This document shows positions 45,001 through 53,417 of a stretch of 64,000 nt of DNA, in pieces (position 1 is the first letter of the stretch; the number at the start of each line of letters is the position of its first letter). The notes below the pieces were generated by a model that saw nothing but the letters and a program-made list of their open reading frames with translations, was not told the DNA's origin and did not search any database. This DNA comes from Methylocystis sp. Sn-Cys (GTDB taxonomy: Bacteria > Pseudomonadota > Alphaproteobacteria > Rhizobiales > Beijerinckiaceae). The DNA is taken from the NCBI RefSeq assembly GCF_016745395.1, contig NZ_JAERVJ010000001.1, positions 186,001 through 250,000 of the forward strand, in the 5' to 3' direction. The position numbers and the translations under genes are program-made.

Positions 45001-45969
45001 ATGAATCGCTTCCGACTCGCTTTTCTTTTGATCACCCTCGCGGCGCCGTCCGCCGTCTGCGCCGGCGAAACCGCCGTTCACATCGCGCCGATCGACGATA
45101 TGAAGGCGGTCGTCGCTTCCGTCGAACCCGCGCATCAGCTTATCGCCCGCGCCCGCATCGGCGGCACAGTGACGACGCTCAAGATCAAGGAAGGCGACAA
45201 TGTCGCCGCCGGAGCCGAGATCGCGCTTGTTGCGGACCAGAAGCTTTTCTTGCAGATGCAGTCCCTCGATCAGCGCATTCGCGCCCAGCAGGCGCAGCGC
45301 GACAAGGCCCAAAGCGACTTCGATCGCGCGCAGGAGCTTCTACGCCGCGGCACCTCGACAAAAGTGATGGCCGATCAGGCGAAGACCGCGCTCGACGTCG
45401 CCGAGCGCACTCTCGCCGCGCTGCAATCCGACCGCGGCGTCATCGAGCAGCAGACGGCGGAAGGCTCGGTGAAGGCGCCGGGCGCCGGCCGCATCCTGAC
45501 GATCCCCGTCTCCATCGGCCGCGTGGTGATGCCGGGTGAAACCATCGCGACGCTCGCCGAGGACAGATACATCCTGCGCCTGCAACTGCCGGAGCGCCAC
45601 GCCCGCTTCATGCGCGCGGGCGATCGCGTCGAGATCGGCGAACGCGGCGTCAACACGGGCGCCGGCGCCCGCAAGGAAGGGCGCGTGCGCATCGTCTATC
45701 CCGAAATCCAGGGCGGCCGCGTGATTGCCGACGTCGATGTGAAAGGGCTGGATAATTATTTCGTCGGCGAGCGCGCCCGCGTCTATGTGACGACCGGCAA
45801 GCGCGACACGATCCTTGCGCCGAAATCCGCGATCTACCGGCGGGCGGGCGTCGATTTCGTGCGCCTCGCGGACGGCGCCGAAGTGGTCGTGCAGACCGGC
45901 GACGCGCATGGCGACGCGATCGAGATTCTCTCGGGCCTGCATGACGGCGATGTGGTGCACACGCCATGA
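45001..45969 (+). CDS. RND pump periplasmic adaptor (HlyD/AcrA family)
   Basis: A 322-residue membrane-fusion protein. A signal peptide ends near residue 20 (APSAVCAGE; the Cys is not in a good lipobox). The lipoyl half-motifs flank a coiled-coil of roughly residues 80-125 (LQMQSLDQRIRAQQAQRDKA...), and GRVVMPGETIATLAED is typical of the second lipoyl half. The ATG after GGGAG gives the signal peptide. It overlaps the pump gene by four bases. The operon has no outer-membrane channel gene, so a TolC-like partner must be encoded elsewhere. Confidence 0.88.
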   Translation: MNRFRLAFLLITLAAPSAVCAGETAVHIAPIDDMKAVVASVEPAHQLIARARIGGTVTTLKIKEGDNVAAGAEIALVADQKLFLQMQSLDQRIRAQQAQRDKAQSDFDRAQELLRRGTSTKVMADQAKTALDVAERTLAALQSDRGVIEQQTAEGSVKAPGAGRILTIPVSIGRVVMPGETIATLAEDRYILRLQLPERHARFMRAGDRVEIGERGVNTGAGARKEGRVRIVYPEIQGGRVIADVDVKGLDNYFVGERARVYVTTGKRDTILAPKSAIYRRAGVDFVRLADGAEVVVQTGDAHGDAIEILSGLHDGDVVHTP

Positions 45970-48900
45970 GCCAGGAAAAGGAAAACGCCGAGGAATTCCA
46001 CCCCGGCATCAGCGGCACGCTGACGCGGACCTTCATCAATTCGCCGCTGACGCCGCTTCTGCTCCTTGCCTCGATTCTCGTCGGCCTCATCGCGCTGCAG
46101 GCGCTGCCGCGCGAGGAGGAGCCGCAAATCTCCGTGCCCATGGTCGACATCATGGTGCAGGCGAACGGCTACAAGGCGGAAGACGCGATCGAGCTCATCA
46201 CCCGTCCGCTCGAAGACATCATCAAGGGCGTCAATGGCGTCGAACATGTCTATTCGCAGACGCGCGACGATCAGGTGATGGTGACGGCGCGCTTCTTCGT
46301 CGGCACGCCGCAGGACAACGCCGTGCTGCGCGTGCACGATAAGATTCGCGCCAACATACTCGACTTGCCCAAAGGGATTCCCGAGCCGGTCATCATCGGC
46401 CGCGGCATCGACGACGTCGCCATTGTGGTTCTCACACTCTCCGCCAAGCCCGAGCGCGCCACTCAATGGACGGATAACGGCCTCTATCAGGTTGCAGCGG
46501 AACTGCAGCACGACCTCACCAAGGTCGAGAATGTAGGCTTGAGCTATATCGTCGGCGGCAGCCCCAATCAGATTCGCGTCGAGGCCGATCCGGAGCGCCT
46601 GTCGCAATATGGCGTGACGCTCAACCAGCTCATCGACAAGCTCACCAACGCCAACCGTTCCTTCATGGTCGGCGCCTTCCGCGAGGACAACCACTCCATC
46701 CCCGTCGTCGCCGGTCAGACGCTGCAGGGCGTGCCGGACATCGGCCTGCTGCTGCTGACGACGCGCGACGGGCGCCCGGTCTATGTGAAAGACGTGGCGA
46801 ATGTCATCGTCGGCGCCGCCGAGCCCGACAAGCGCAGTTGGACGATGACCAAGGAGAAAGACGGCGCGCTCTTGAAGCGCCCGGCCGTCAGCATCGCCAT
46901 CGCGAAGCGCAAGGGCGCCAATGCGGTGATCGTCGCCGAGGACGTGTTGCATCGGCTGGAGTCGGTCAAAGGCCGCATCGTCCCCGAAGATTTGGAGATC
47001 GCCGTCACCCGCAACTATGGCGAGACCGCCACGGAGAAGGCGAACGAGCTTCTCTTCCATCTGGCGCTCGCGACCGTCTCCATCGTTCTGCTCATCGTCG
47101 TGATGGTGGGCTGGCGCGAAGGCGTCGTCGTCTTCGTCATCATCCCGACGACGATCCTGCTGACCCTCTTCGCCTCCTGGCTGATGGGCTACACGATCAA
47201 CCGCGTCAGCCTGTTCGCGCTTATTTTCTCCATCGGCATTCTCGTCGACGACGCCATCGTCGTCGTGGAGAACATTGTTCGCCACTGGCAAATGCGTGGC
47301 GATCGCAGCCTGATCGACACCGCCGTTGAGGCCGTCGCGGAAGTCGGCAATCCGACCATCGTCGCGACCCTGACGATCATCGCCGCGCTTCTGCCGATGA
47401 TGTTCGTCTCGGGTCTGATGGGGCCCTATATGAGCCCCATTCCGGCCAACGCCTCGCTGGCCATGGTCTTCTCCTTCTTCGTCGCCATGACGATCACGCC
47501 CTGGCTTCTGTTGAAGATCGCCGGCAAGCGTTTCGAACAGGAGGGCGGCGCGGGCCATGACCACTCCCACGAACGCGGCGCCATGGGCAATTTCTACGCC
47601 CGCATCGCCACGCCCTTGCTGCAGGGCCGCAAGCGCTCGCAACGCTTTCTCACCGCTGTCGGCGTGGCGACGCTGCTCTCGCTCGGCCTCTTCGCCACGA
47701 AGAGCGTGCGCGTGAAGCTGCTGCCGTTCGACAATAAGTCGGAAGTCGCGGTGGTCGTCGATCTGCCGCGCGGGGCTTCGCTCGAGGAGGCGGATCGCGT
47801 GCTGACAGCCGCGGCCGAGCGCCTCAAGGACATTCCCGAGCTCACCTCCATCCAGTCCTATGCCGGCGCGGCGGCGCCCTTCAACTTCAACGGCCTTGTG
47901 CGCCATTATTACGTGCGCTCGGCGCCGGAGATGGGCGATCTCGCGATCAACCTCCTGCCCAAGGACGAGCGCAAGCGCGCCAGCCACCCGATCGCTCTGG
48001 AGATTCGCGAGAAGCTCAAGGGCCTCCCCATGCCCGAGCATACAGCGATCAAGGTCGTCGAAGTGCCGCCCGGCCCACCCGTGCTCTCGACGCTTCTCGC
48101 TGAAGTCTATGGGCCGGACGCGCAGACGCGGCGCGACCTCGCGACCAAGCTGCGCAAGGCCTTCGACGCGGTCGATTTCGTGGTGGACACGGATGACAGC
48201 TTCGGCCAGCGCGCGGAGCGGCTGCGCTTTGCGATCGACCAGGAGGCGCTCGAATATCACGGCGTCGAGGAGCGCGCGGTCTATGACACGATCGGCGCTC
48301 TCGTGGGCGGCGTGAAGATCGGCTTCTCGCAACGCGGCGGCGGGGCCAAGCCCATCGACATCACCGTCGCTTTGCCACGCTCACAGATGACGCCCGGCGA
48401 GCGCATTCTCTCGACGCCGCTTCCCGCCGGCGGCACGGTGCGACAGGGCGCCAATGTCGAACTCGGCGATGTGGTGAAGGCGACGCGCGAGCTCGGTTCC
48501 TATCCCATCTTCCGCCACAACGGCCGCTTCGCCGAAATGGTAAGCGCCGAGGTCGCCGGCCGTTTCGAGGCGCCGATCTACGGCATGTTCGCGGTCGAGG
48601 ACGAGATCAACAAGATCGACTGGGGCCCCTCGGGCGCGCCGACGATCAAATATCACGGCCAGCCGCTCGACGACGCGAAGCCGACCTTCCTTTGGGACGG
48701 CGAGTGGGAGGTGACCTATGTGACCTTCCGCGACATGGGCGCGGCCTTCATGGTCGCTCTGCTCGGCATCTATCTGCTCGTCGTCGCGCAATTCGGCTCG
48801 TTCAAGCTGCCGCTGGTCATTCTGGCGCCAGTGCCGCTCACGCTCGTCGGCATTGTGCTGGGCCATTGGCTCTTCAACGCCGCCTTCACGGCGACGTCGA

Positions 48901-49244
48901 TGATCGGCTTCATCGCGCTCGCCGGCATCGTCGTGCGCAATTCGATCCTGCTCGTCGACTTCATCCGCCATCTGCGCGAGCGCGGCATGTCGCTACGCGA
49001 AGCATTGGTCGAGGCGGGCGCGGTGCGCTTCAAGCCGATCTTCCTCACCGCCGCGGCGGCGATCATCGGCGCGGCCTTCATCCTCACCGACCCGATCTTC
49101 CAAGGTCTCGCCATCTCGCTCGTCTTCGGCCTGGCGTCCTCGACGGCGCTGACGCTGCTCGTGATCCCGGCCATCTATGTCGTCCTGCGCGACGACCAAC
49201 GCCCACCGGCGCCAGGCGCGCCGCAAGGAGGGAAGCTCGCATGA
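45966..49244 (+). CDS. RND-family efflux permease
   Basis: A 1092-residue inner-membrane proton-driven exporter with the standard two-fold layout: a first helix at 22-40, a large periplasmic loop, six helices near 350-530, a second periplasmic loop and six terminal helices from about 920. The proton-relay Asp pair is in GILVDDAIVVVENI. A His-rich insert (GHDHSHERGAMG) links the halves. It is not clearly of the CzcA or AcrB subclass. The operon also encodes an AhpD-like protein and a rhodanese, and its promoter carries the sulfide-regulon motif, so the substrate may be a sulfur compound; this is inference. Confidence 0.9.
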   Translation: MSQEKENAEEFHPGISGTLTRTFINSPLTPLLLLASILVGLIALQALPREEEPQISVPMVDIMVQANGYKAEDAIELITRPLEDIIKGVNGVEHVYSQTRDDQVMVTARFFVGTPQDNAVLRVHDKIRANILDLPKGIPEPVIIGRGIDDVAIVVLTLSAKPERATQWTDNGLYQVAAELQHDLTKVENVGLSYIVGGSPNQIRVEADPERLSQYGVTLNQLIDKLTNANRSFMVGAFREDNHSIPVVAGQTLQGVPDIGLLLLTTRDGRPVYVKDVANVIVGAAEPDKRSWTMTKEKDGALLKRPAVSIAIAKRKGANAVIVAEDVLHRLESVKGRIVPEDLEIAVTRNYGETATEKANELLFHLALATVSIVLLIVVMVGWREGVVVFVIIPTTILLTLFASWLMGYTINRVSLFALIFSIGILVDDAIVVVENIVRHWQMRGDRSLIDTAVEAVAEVGNPTIVATLTIIAALLPMMFVSGLMGPYMSPIPANASLAMVFSFFVAMTITPWLLLKIAGKRFEQEGGAGHDHSHERGAMGNFYARIATPLLQGRKRSQRFLTAVGVATLLSLGLFATKSVRVKLLPFDNKSEVAVVVDLPRGASLEEADRVLTAAAERLKDIPELTSIQSYAGAAAPFNFNGLVRHYYVRSAPEMGDLAINLLPKDERKRASHPIALEIREKLKGLPMPEHTAIKVVEVPPGPPVLSTLLAEVYGPDAQTRRDLATKLRKAFDAVDFVVDTDDSFGQRAERLRFAIDQEALEYHGVEERAVYDTIGALVGGVKIGFSQRGGGAKPIDITVALPRSQMTPGERILSTPLPAGGTVRQGANVELGDVVKATRELGSYPIFRHNGRFAEMVSAEVAGRFEAPIYGMFAVEDEINKIDWGPSGAPTIKYHGQPLDDAKPTFLWDGEWEVTYVTFRDMGAAFMVALLGIYLLVVAQFGSFKLPLVILAPVPLTLVGIVLGHWLFNAAFTATSMIGFIALAGIVVRNSILLVDFIRHLRERGMSLREALVEAGAVRFKPIFLTAAAAIIGAAFILTDPIFQGLAISLVFGLASSTALTLLVIPAIYVVLRDDQRPPAPGAPQGGKLA

Positions 49245-49624
49245 CCAATGATTGGCCCGAACTCGCCAAGACGCTCTCGGCAGACCTTCGCAATCTGCGC
49301 GTCGGCGCGCCCGATGTGATGAAGACCTTCTCCGCCATGGCGACGACCGCCGGCGCCCCCGGCGCGCTCGACGCCAAGACGAAGGAGCTGATCGCCGTCG
49401 CTGTGAGCGTCGCGGTGCGCTGCGACGATTGCATCGCCTTCCACACAAAGGCCGCCTGCCAGCGCGGCGCGACGCGCGAGGAGATTTTGGAGACGCTCGG
49501 CATGGCGATCTACATGGGGGCCGGCCCCTCGGTGATGTACGCGAGCCATGCGCTTTCGGCTTTCAATCAATTTGCCGGCGGCGAAGCCGGCGGCGCGCAA
49601 ACCCCTCAAGCGAAAACCGCTTGA
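49241..49624 (+). CDS. Carboxymuconolactone decarboxylase/AhpD-like protein
   Basis: A 127-residue helical protein of the CMD/AhpD superfamily. The redox motif CDDCIAFH (CxxC followed by His) marks the thiol-active branch, related to AhpD alkylhydroperoxidases. AAGGAGGG precedes the ATG, which overlaps the permease stop as ATGA. Placement between an RND pump and a rhodanese suggests it reduces or relays a thiol, persulfide or peroxide rather than acting on aromatic lactones. Confidence 0.85.
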   Translation: MTNDWPELAKTLSADLRNLRVGAPDVMKTFSAMATTAGAPGALDAKTKELIAVAVSVAVRCDDCIAFHTKAACQRGATREEILETLGMAIYMGAGPSVMYASHALSAFNQFAGGEAGGAQTPQAKTA

Positions 49625-49646
49625 GCAAGAAGAAAGGAAGAAGAAA

Positions 49647-49991
49647 ATGCTGTCAGGCCTGATGTCCAAGCTCACCGGAGGCGGCGGCGAATTGCCGACG
49701 ATCGAGCATGAGGATTTCGCCCGCCTCGTGAAAGAAGGCTCCTGCGCCATCGTCGATGTGCGCGAGCCGCATGAATATGCCGCCGGCCATGTGCCGGGCG
49801 CGCGCAATCTGCCGCTCTCGCAATTCGATCCGTCGAAGCTGCCGGCAGGCGATTGCGTGATCATCTGCCAGGCGGGCGGTCGCTCGGCCAAGGCGCTGGG
49901 GCAGGCGATCCAGGCCGGCCGCAAGAATGTGCGCCATTATGCGCCGGGCACCGGCGGCTGGCGCGCGCGCGGCGGCGCGGTGCAGGCGTAA
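49647..49991 (+). CDS. Single-domain rhodanese
   Basis: A 114-residue sulfurtransferase. The N-terminal 20 residues are Gly/Ser-rich; the rhodanese core follows with IVDVREPHEYAAGHVPGARN and the active loop CQAGGRS carrying the persulfide Cys. No membrane segment or signal peptide is present, so it is cytoplasmic. As the last gene of the RND operon it may pass sulfane sulfur from or to the neighbouring thiol protein. Two separate DUF2892 proteins in the region resemble the membrane half of YgaP, so the YgaP parts appear split here. Confidence 0.9.
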   Translation: MLSGLMSKLTGGGGELPTIEHEDFARLVKEGSCAIVDVREPHEYAAGHVPGARNLPLSQFDPSKLPAGDCVIICQAGGRSAKALGQAIQAGRKNVRHYAPGTGGWRARGGAVQA

Positions 49992-49997
49992 CGCGGC

Positions 49998-50115
49998 TTC
50001 CCCTCCCCAACCCTCCCCCGCTGCGCGGGAGAGGGAGCAGATCGTCGCCTTCATCAGCAATGCCGATCATGAGCGTCCCCTCTCCCGCGTCAGCGGGGGA
50101 GGGACAGGGAGGGGG
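49998..50115. repeat. Interspersed repeat family C, short form, copy 2
   Basis: Ends CCCCTCCCCAACCCTCCCCC and GGGGGAGGGACAGGGAGGGGG-like, with an inner CTCTCCCGC/GCGGGAGAG hairpin. It separates the convergent rhodanese and carbonic anhydrase genes. Confidence 0.7.
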
Positions 50116-50148
50116 CCCGCTTAATTGCTTTCCGTTCGCTTCTAGAAA

Positions 50149-50739
50149 TCAGGCAGCACGCCCGATCTCCGACGCCCCCGGCACTTCGTTCAGCTTGCCG
50201 GTCTTCACATCATAGATATAGCCGTAGATCGGTATGTTCTTCGGGACCAGCGGATGCGAGCGGATGCGCGCGACGTCCTGCGCGACGCTCTCTTCCTGAT
50301 TCTTGATCGTGTGCCATTTGATGAAATGACCCGCCGAGCAGCCGCCGCCATGCTGCGGGTTCGACCATTTCAACGTCGCCATGTCGAGCGAGGCGGTCGC
50401 GAGGTTGTCGTCGAGCAGCTCGCTCATCACCTCGTCACAGAAAAGCTCCATGCCGCAATTGGTGTGATGGATCACGAACCACTCATTCGTGCCGAGCAGC
50501 TTGTGGGAAATAACCAACGAGCGGATCGCGTCGTCGGACGCACGGCCGCCGGCGTTGCGGATCACATGGGCGTCGCCTTCCGAAAGGCCGGCGTATTTCG
50601 CCGGGTCGAGACGCGCATCCATGCAGGTCAGAATCGCGAAACCGCGCGCCGGCGGCAAAGCGAGATCGCCCTTCGAGCCGAAGCCCGACACGTAAGCGGC
50701 GTTGGCGGACAAAACTTCGTCGACGATCCTGCTCATCAT
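50149..50739 (-). CDS. Beta-class carbonic anhydrase
   Basis: A 196-residue zinc enzyme interconverting CO2 and bicarbonate. The zinc Cys/Asp pair is in LTCMDARLD and the His and second Cys in [27 protein letters not shown] is the conserved central block. It has no signal peptide. Two adjacent ATG codons can start it; GGGAG precedes both. A useful role here would be bicarbonate or CO2 supply to Ccr and other carboxylases, but no operon link exists. It is divergent from the alpha/beta-hydrolase gene, with a 209-bp shared control region. Confidence 0.92.
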   Translation of the reverse strand: MMSRIVDEVLSANAAYVSGFGSKGDLALPPARGFAILTCMDARLDPAKYAGLSEGDAHVIRNAGGRASDDAIRSLVISHKLLGTNEWFVIHHTNCGMELFCDEVMSELLDDNLATASLDMATLKWSNPQHGGGCSAGHFIKWHTIKNQEESVAQDVARIRSHPLVPKNIPIYGYIYDVKTGKLNEVPGASEIGRAA

Positions 50740-50948
50740 TTTCTCCCACAAGGCCAAACAAGCTTGTTCTGATTTTTCACGTCGCCCGAGCCTGTAAGCA
50801 CGGCGCTCCGGCGTTTCATTCAAGCAAATAAGGAATATTGTTTCCGTGACAAAGTCCCCGGTCGGCGCATAGAGAAGAAAAAACGTGGCAGTTCGAGGGT
50901 TGTTACAATATAACATCCACCCCAAGGGCTGCTGCGGCCCCGCTGAAC

Positions 50949-51845
50949 ATGGTTGACCAAATGTCTGAACTTGCCGATCTCTTCCCCGGTTTCGCCTCGC
51001 ATTGGATCGATACGCAGGCCGGCAAAATCTTCGCGCGGTCTCACGGCGCCGGACCGGCGCTCGTCCTGCTCCACGGCTTCGGCGAAACGCATGTGGCCTG
51101 GCGCAGCATTGCGCCGAAGCTCGCCGAGCGCTTCAGCGTCGTCGCCATGGATCTGCGCGGCTATGGCTGGTCGGCGGCGCCCGAGAGCGAGAAGGGCGAG
51201 GCCTATACGAAGCGCGAGATGGCCGACGACGTCGTCAAGGTCATGGAGGCGCTCGGCCATGTGCAATTCGCGCTTGTCGGCCACGACCGCGGCGCGCGCG
51301 TCGGCCTGCGCCTGGCGCTCGATCATCCAGGACGGCTGACGAAGCTCGCGCTGATCAATATCGCGCCCATCGACGACAATTTCGGCGCCGGCGACCTCTG
51401 GCGTCTGGGCCGGGCGCGCTTCCTCGCGACCGAGGCTCCGCGCCCCGAGGAGCTGATCGCCCTCGACCCGAACGACTTCCTCGAGGATGCGCTGAAAAGC
51501 TCGACCAAGGAGAAGTCGCTCGACGTCTTCGGCGCGGCGGCGCTTGCGCATTATCGCGCCGCCTTCAACGACCCCGCGCGCATTCACGCCTTTTGCGAGG
51601 ACTTCCGCGCCGGCGCGACCATCGACAAGGAGGCGCTGCTCGCCGACAAGGCTGCAGGCAAGAAGCTCCTGACGCCGACGCTCATCCTCTATGGCGAAAC
51701 GACCTTCCCCTCTGAGGGCCCCTCGCTTGTCGACGCCTGGAAGGAATGGGGCGACGACGTGACCGGCGCCGCCGTCGACGCCGGTCTCTACGCCATGGAG
51801 GAGGCGCCCGAGGCGACGCTGCAAGCCCTGGAACGCTTCCTTTGA
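50949..51845 (+). CDS. Alpha/beta-hydrolase, haloacetate-dehalogenase-like, missing the catalytic His
   Basis: A 298-residue alpha/beta-hydrolase. The oxyanion segment [13 protein letters not shown] and the nucleophile elbow GHDRGAR with Asp as nucleophile place it with fluoroacetate dehalogenase and epoxide-hydrolase relatives. Where these have a Gly-His pair near the end (as in CGHFLPEEAPE), this protein reads [12 protein letters not shown], so the catalytic His is Leu. The halide-pocket YWHW-like segment is also absent. It may be inactive or do something else. No ribosome site is evident; a second ATG four codons in is possible. The stop overlaps the next gene's TTG start. Confidence 0.8.
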   Translation: MVDQMSELADLFPGFASHWIDTQAGKIFARSHGAGPALVLLHGFGETHVAWRSIAPKLAERFSVVAMDLRGYGWSAAPESEKGEAYTKREMADDVVKVMEALGHVQFALVGHDRGARVGLRLALDHPGRLTKLALINIAPIDDNFGAGDLWRLGRARFLATEAPRPEELIALDPNDFLEDALKSSTKEKSLDVFGAAALAHYRAAFNDPARIHAFCEDFRAGATIDKEALLADKAAGKKLLTPTLILYGETTFPSEGPSLVDAWKEWGDDVTGAAVDAGLYAMEEAPEATLQALERFL

Positions 51846-52714
51846 CGAAGCGCCGCGGCGTTCTCGGCGGCAAAACAGTCGCCGTGGCGCTCGGCGGCGG
51901 AGGCGCGCGCGGCCTCGCCCATATCAGCGTGCTGCAGGCGCTCGACGACATGGGCGTGCGGCCGGTCGCCATGGCGGGAACCTCGATCGGCGCCATTATC
52001 GGCGCCGCTTATGCCGCGGGCTTCTCGGGCGCGGAGCTACGCGCCCATACCGAGGCGATCCTGAGCAACCGGCTCGGCCTCGCGCGCAAGCTGCTTTACG
52101 CACGGGCGCGCCGCCGCCAGCCGCTTCTGACGCGTCTCGCGCATCCACTGCTCTTCGACGGCGTGCGTTTTCTGGACGCCTTCTGGCCCGAGGGCATGCC
52201 GGAACGCTTCGAAGACCTCGACATACCCATGACCGTGGTAGCGACAGACTTTCGTCGCCGCTGCGAGGCGGTGTTTTCCAAAGGGTCGCTGCGCACGGCC
52301 ATCGCCGGCTCCATGGCGATTCCGGGCGTGGTGCGCCCGCCCAAAAGCGAGCTCGGCTATCTGGTCGACGGCGGCCTCGTCAATCCGCTGCCTTACGACC
52401 ATCTGCAGGGGAAGGCCGACATCATCGTCGCGGTGAATGTCTCCGGCAATTCGGGCATGGAAAGCGAGACCCGTGCGCCCTCGCCCTTCCAGACGATGAT
52501 CGTCGCGACCCAGATCCTCATGAACTCCATCAGCTCGCGCATGATCGAGGAGAACCCGCCCGACGTGCTGCTTGCGCCGGGCGTGCATCAATATCTGGCG
52601 CTCGACCTCTTCAAGGCCTCGCGCATTTTTACAGCGGGCGACGCCTGCCGCGACAAGTTGCGCGAGGGGCTGTTGAAGGCCGCCGAGCGGCTCGAACCTC
52701 AGCGCCGCGACTGA
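51842..52714 (+). CDS. Patatin-like phospholipase
   Basis: A 290-residue serine acyl hydrolase of the patatin/RssA type. The oxyanion loop GGGGARGLAH, nucleophile GTSIG and catalytic Asp in VDGGLVNPLP are all present, so it should be active on lipid acyl esters. No signal peptide was seen. The start is uncertain: a TTG overlapping the stop of the preceding hydrolase gives [10 protein letters not shown] just before the conserved core, and the upstream frame is not conserved-looking. The two genes are probably translationally coupled. Its 3' end overlaps the convergent tadA by 16 bp. Confidence 0.85.
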   Translation: MTKRRGVLGGKTVAVALGGGGARGLAHISVLQALDDMGVRPVAMAGTSIGAIIGAAYAAGFSGAELRAHTEAILSNRLGLARKLLYARARRRQPLLTRLAHPLLFDGVRFLDAFWPEGMPERFEDLDIPMTVVATDFRRRCEAVFSKGSLRTAIAGSMAIPGVVRPPKSELGYLVDGGLVNPLPYDHLQGKADIIVAVNVSGNSGMESETRAPSPFQTMIVATQILMNSISSRMIEENPPDVLLAPGVHQYLALDLFKASRIFTAGDACRDKLREGLLKAAERLEPQRRD

Positions 52715-53145
52715 AAGAAATCGCGCAGCAATGTCGCCGCCTCGCTCTCGCGGATGCCGCCATAGACGTCCGGCGCGTGATGGCAGGTCGGCTGAGAAAA
52801 GAAGCGCGGCCCGTGCTCCACGCCGCCGCCCTTCGGATCGTCGGCTGAGAAATAAAGCCTCCGGATGCGCGCGAAGGAGATCGCGGCGGCGCACATGGCG
52901 CAGGGCTCCAGCGTGACATAGAGATCGCAGTCGATCAGCCGCTCGCTGCCAATCGCCTCGCAGGCGGCGCGAATCGCCAGCATTTCGGCATGCGCCGTGG
53001 GGTCTTTGTCGCGCAGCGTGCGATTGCCGGCGGTTGCGACGATCCGCCCGGCGCGCAAGATGGCGGCTCCGACAGGCACTTCCTCGGCTTGCGCCGCCGC
53101 ACGAGCGGCGTCGAAGGCGGCTGCGAAGGGGTCAGGCGCCATCAT
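52699..53145 (-). CDS. tadA: tRNA-specific adenosine deaminase
   Basis: Zinc enzyme that converts the wobble adenosine of tRNA-Arg(ACG) to inosine; usually essential. The 148-residue protein shows the deaminase motifs TAHAEMLAI (zinc His, catalytic Glu) and EPCAMCAAA (zinc Cys pair), and VEVGAAIL-like VPVGAAIL at the substrate side. Two adjacent ATG codons are possible starts; the longer frame upstream is repeat sequence. RluB-like and RsmD genes that also act on RNA follow on the other strand. Confidence 0.93.
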   Translation of the reverse strand: MMAPDPFAAAFDAARAAAQAEEVPVGAAILRAGRIVATAGNRTLRDKDPTAHAEMLAIRAACEAIGSERLIDCDLYVTLEPCAMCAAAISFARIRRLYFSADDPKGGGVEHGPRFFSQPTCHHAPDVYGGIRESEAATLLRDFFQSRR

Positions 53146-53158
53146 TGGCCAACGCGGC

Positions 53159-53301
53159 GGCGCCAAATACCTCCCCTTTACGGGGAGGTCGGCGGTCGCA
53201 GACCGCCGGGTGGGGTTCGCGCAGCAATGACGACGGTTGGAGCAAACCCCACGCGACCCCGCTTCGCGGGGCCACCCTCCCCATAAAGGGGAGGGATTGG
53301 C
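53159..53301. repeat. Interspersed repeat family C, long form, copy 2
   Basis: Left half GCCAAATACCTCCCCTTTAC through GGGTGGGGTTCGCGC matches the reverse complement of 7600-7672. The right half mirrors it (CCCCACGCGACCCCG...CATAAAGGGGAGGG), so the whole is a 140-bp imperfect inverted repeat between tadA and the pseudouridine synthase gene. Confidence 0.75.
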
Positions 53302-53417
53302 GGACGTAGAGAGTCGCGCCAATCTCGCCACTAGGTTGGCGTCTCATCTCTCCATACATTTCGTTTATCTCCGTCGATCGCGCTTCAAAGCCATCTCGGC
53401 GCCTGCTATCAAAGATC

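Noticed and set aside
44917-45001. A GTG/ATG start further upstream for the RND adaptor (frame opens at 44947)
   Set aside because: It would place the predicted operator and promoter inside the gene and lose the signal peptide.
45834-48332. An 832-codon open frame on the minus strand opposite the RND permease
   Set aside because: Antisense to a complete, well-conserved pump gene, with His/Arg/Asp-rich low-complexity content and no family features.
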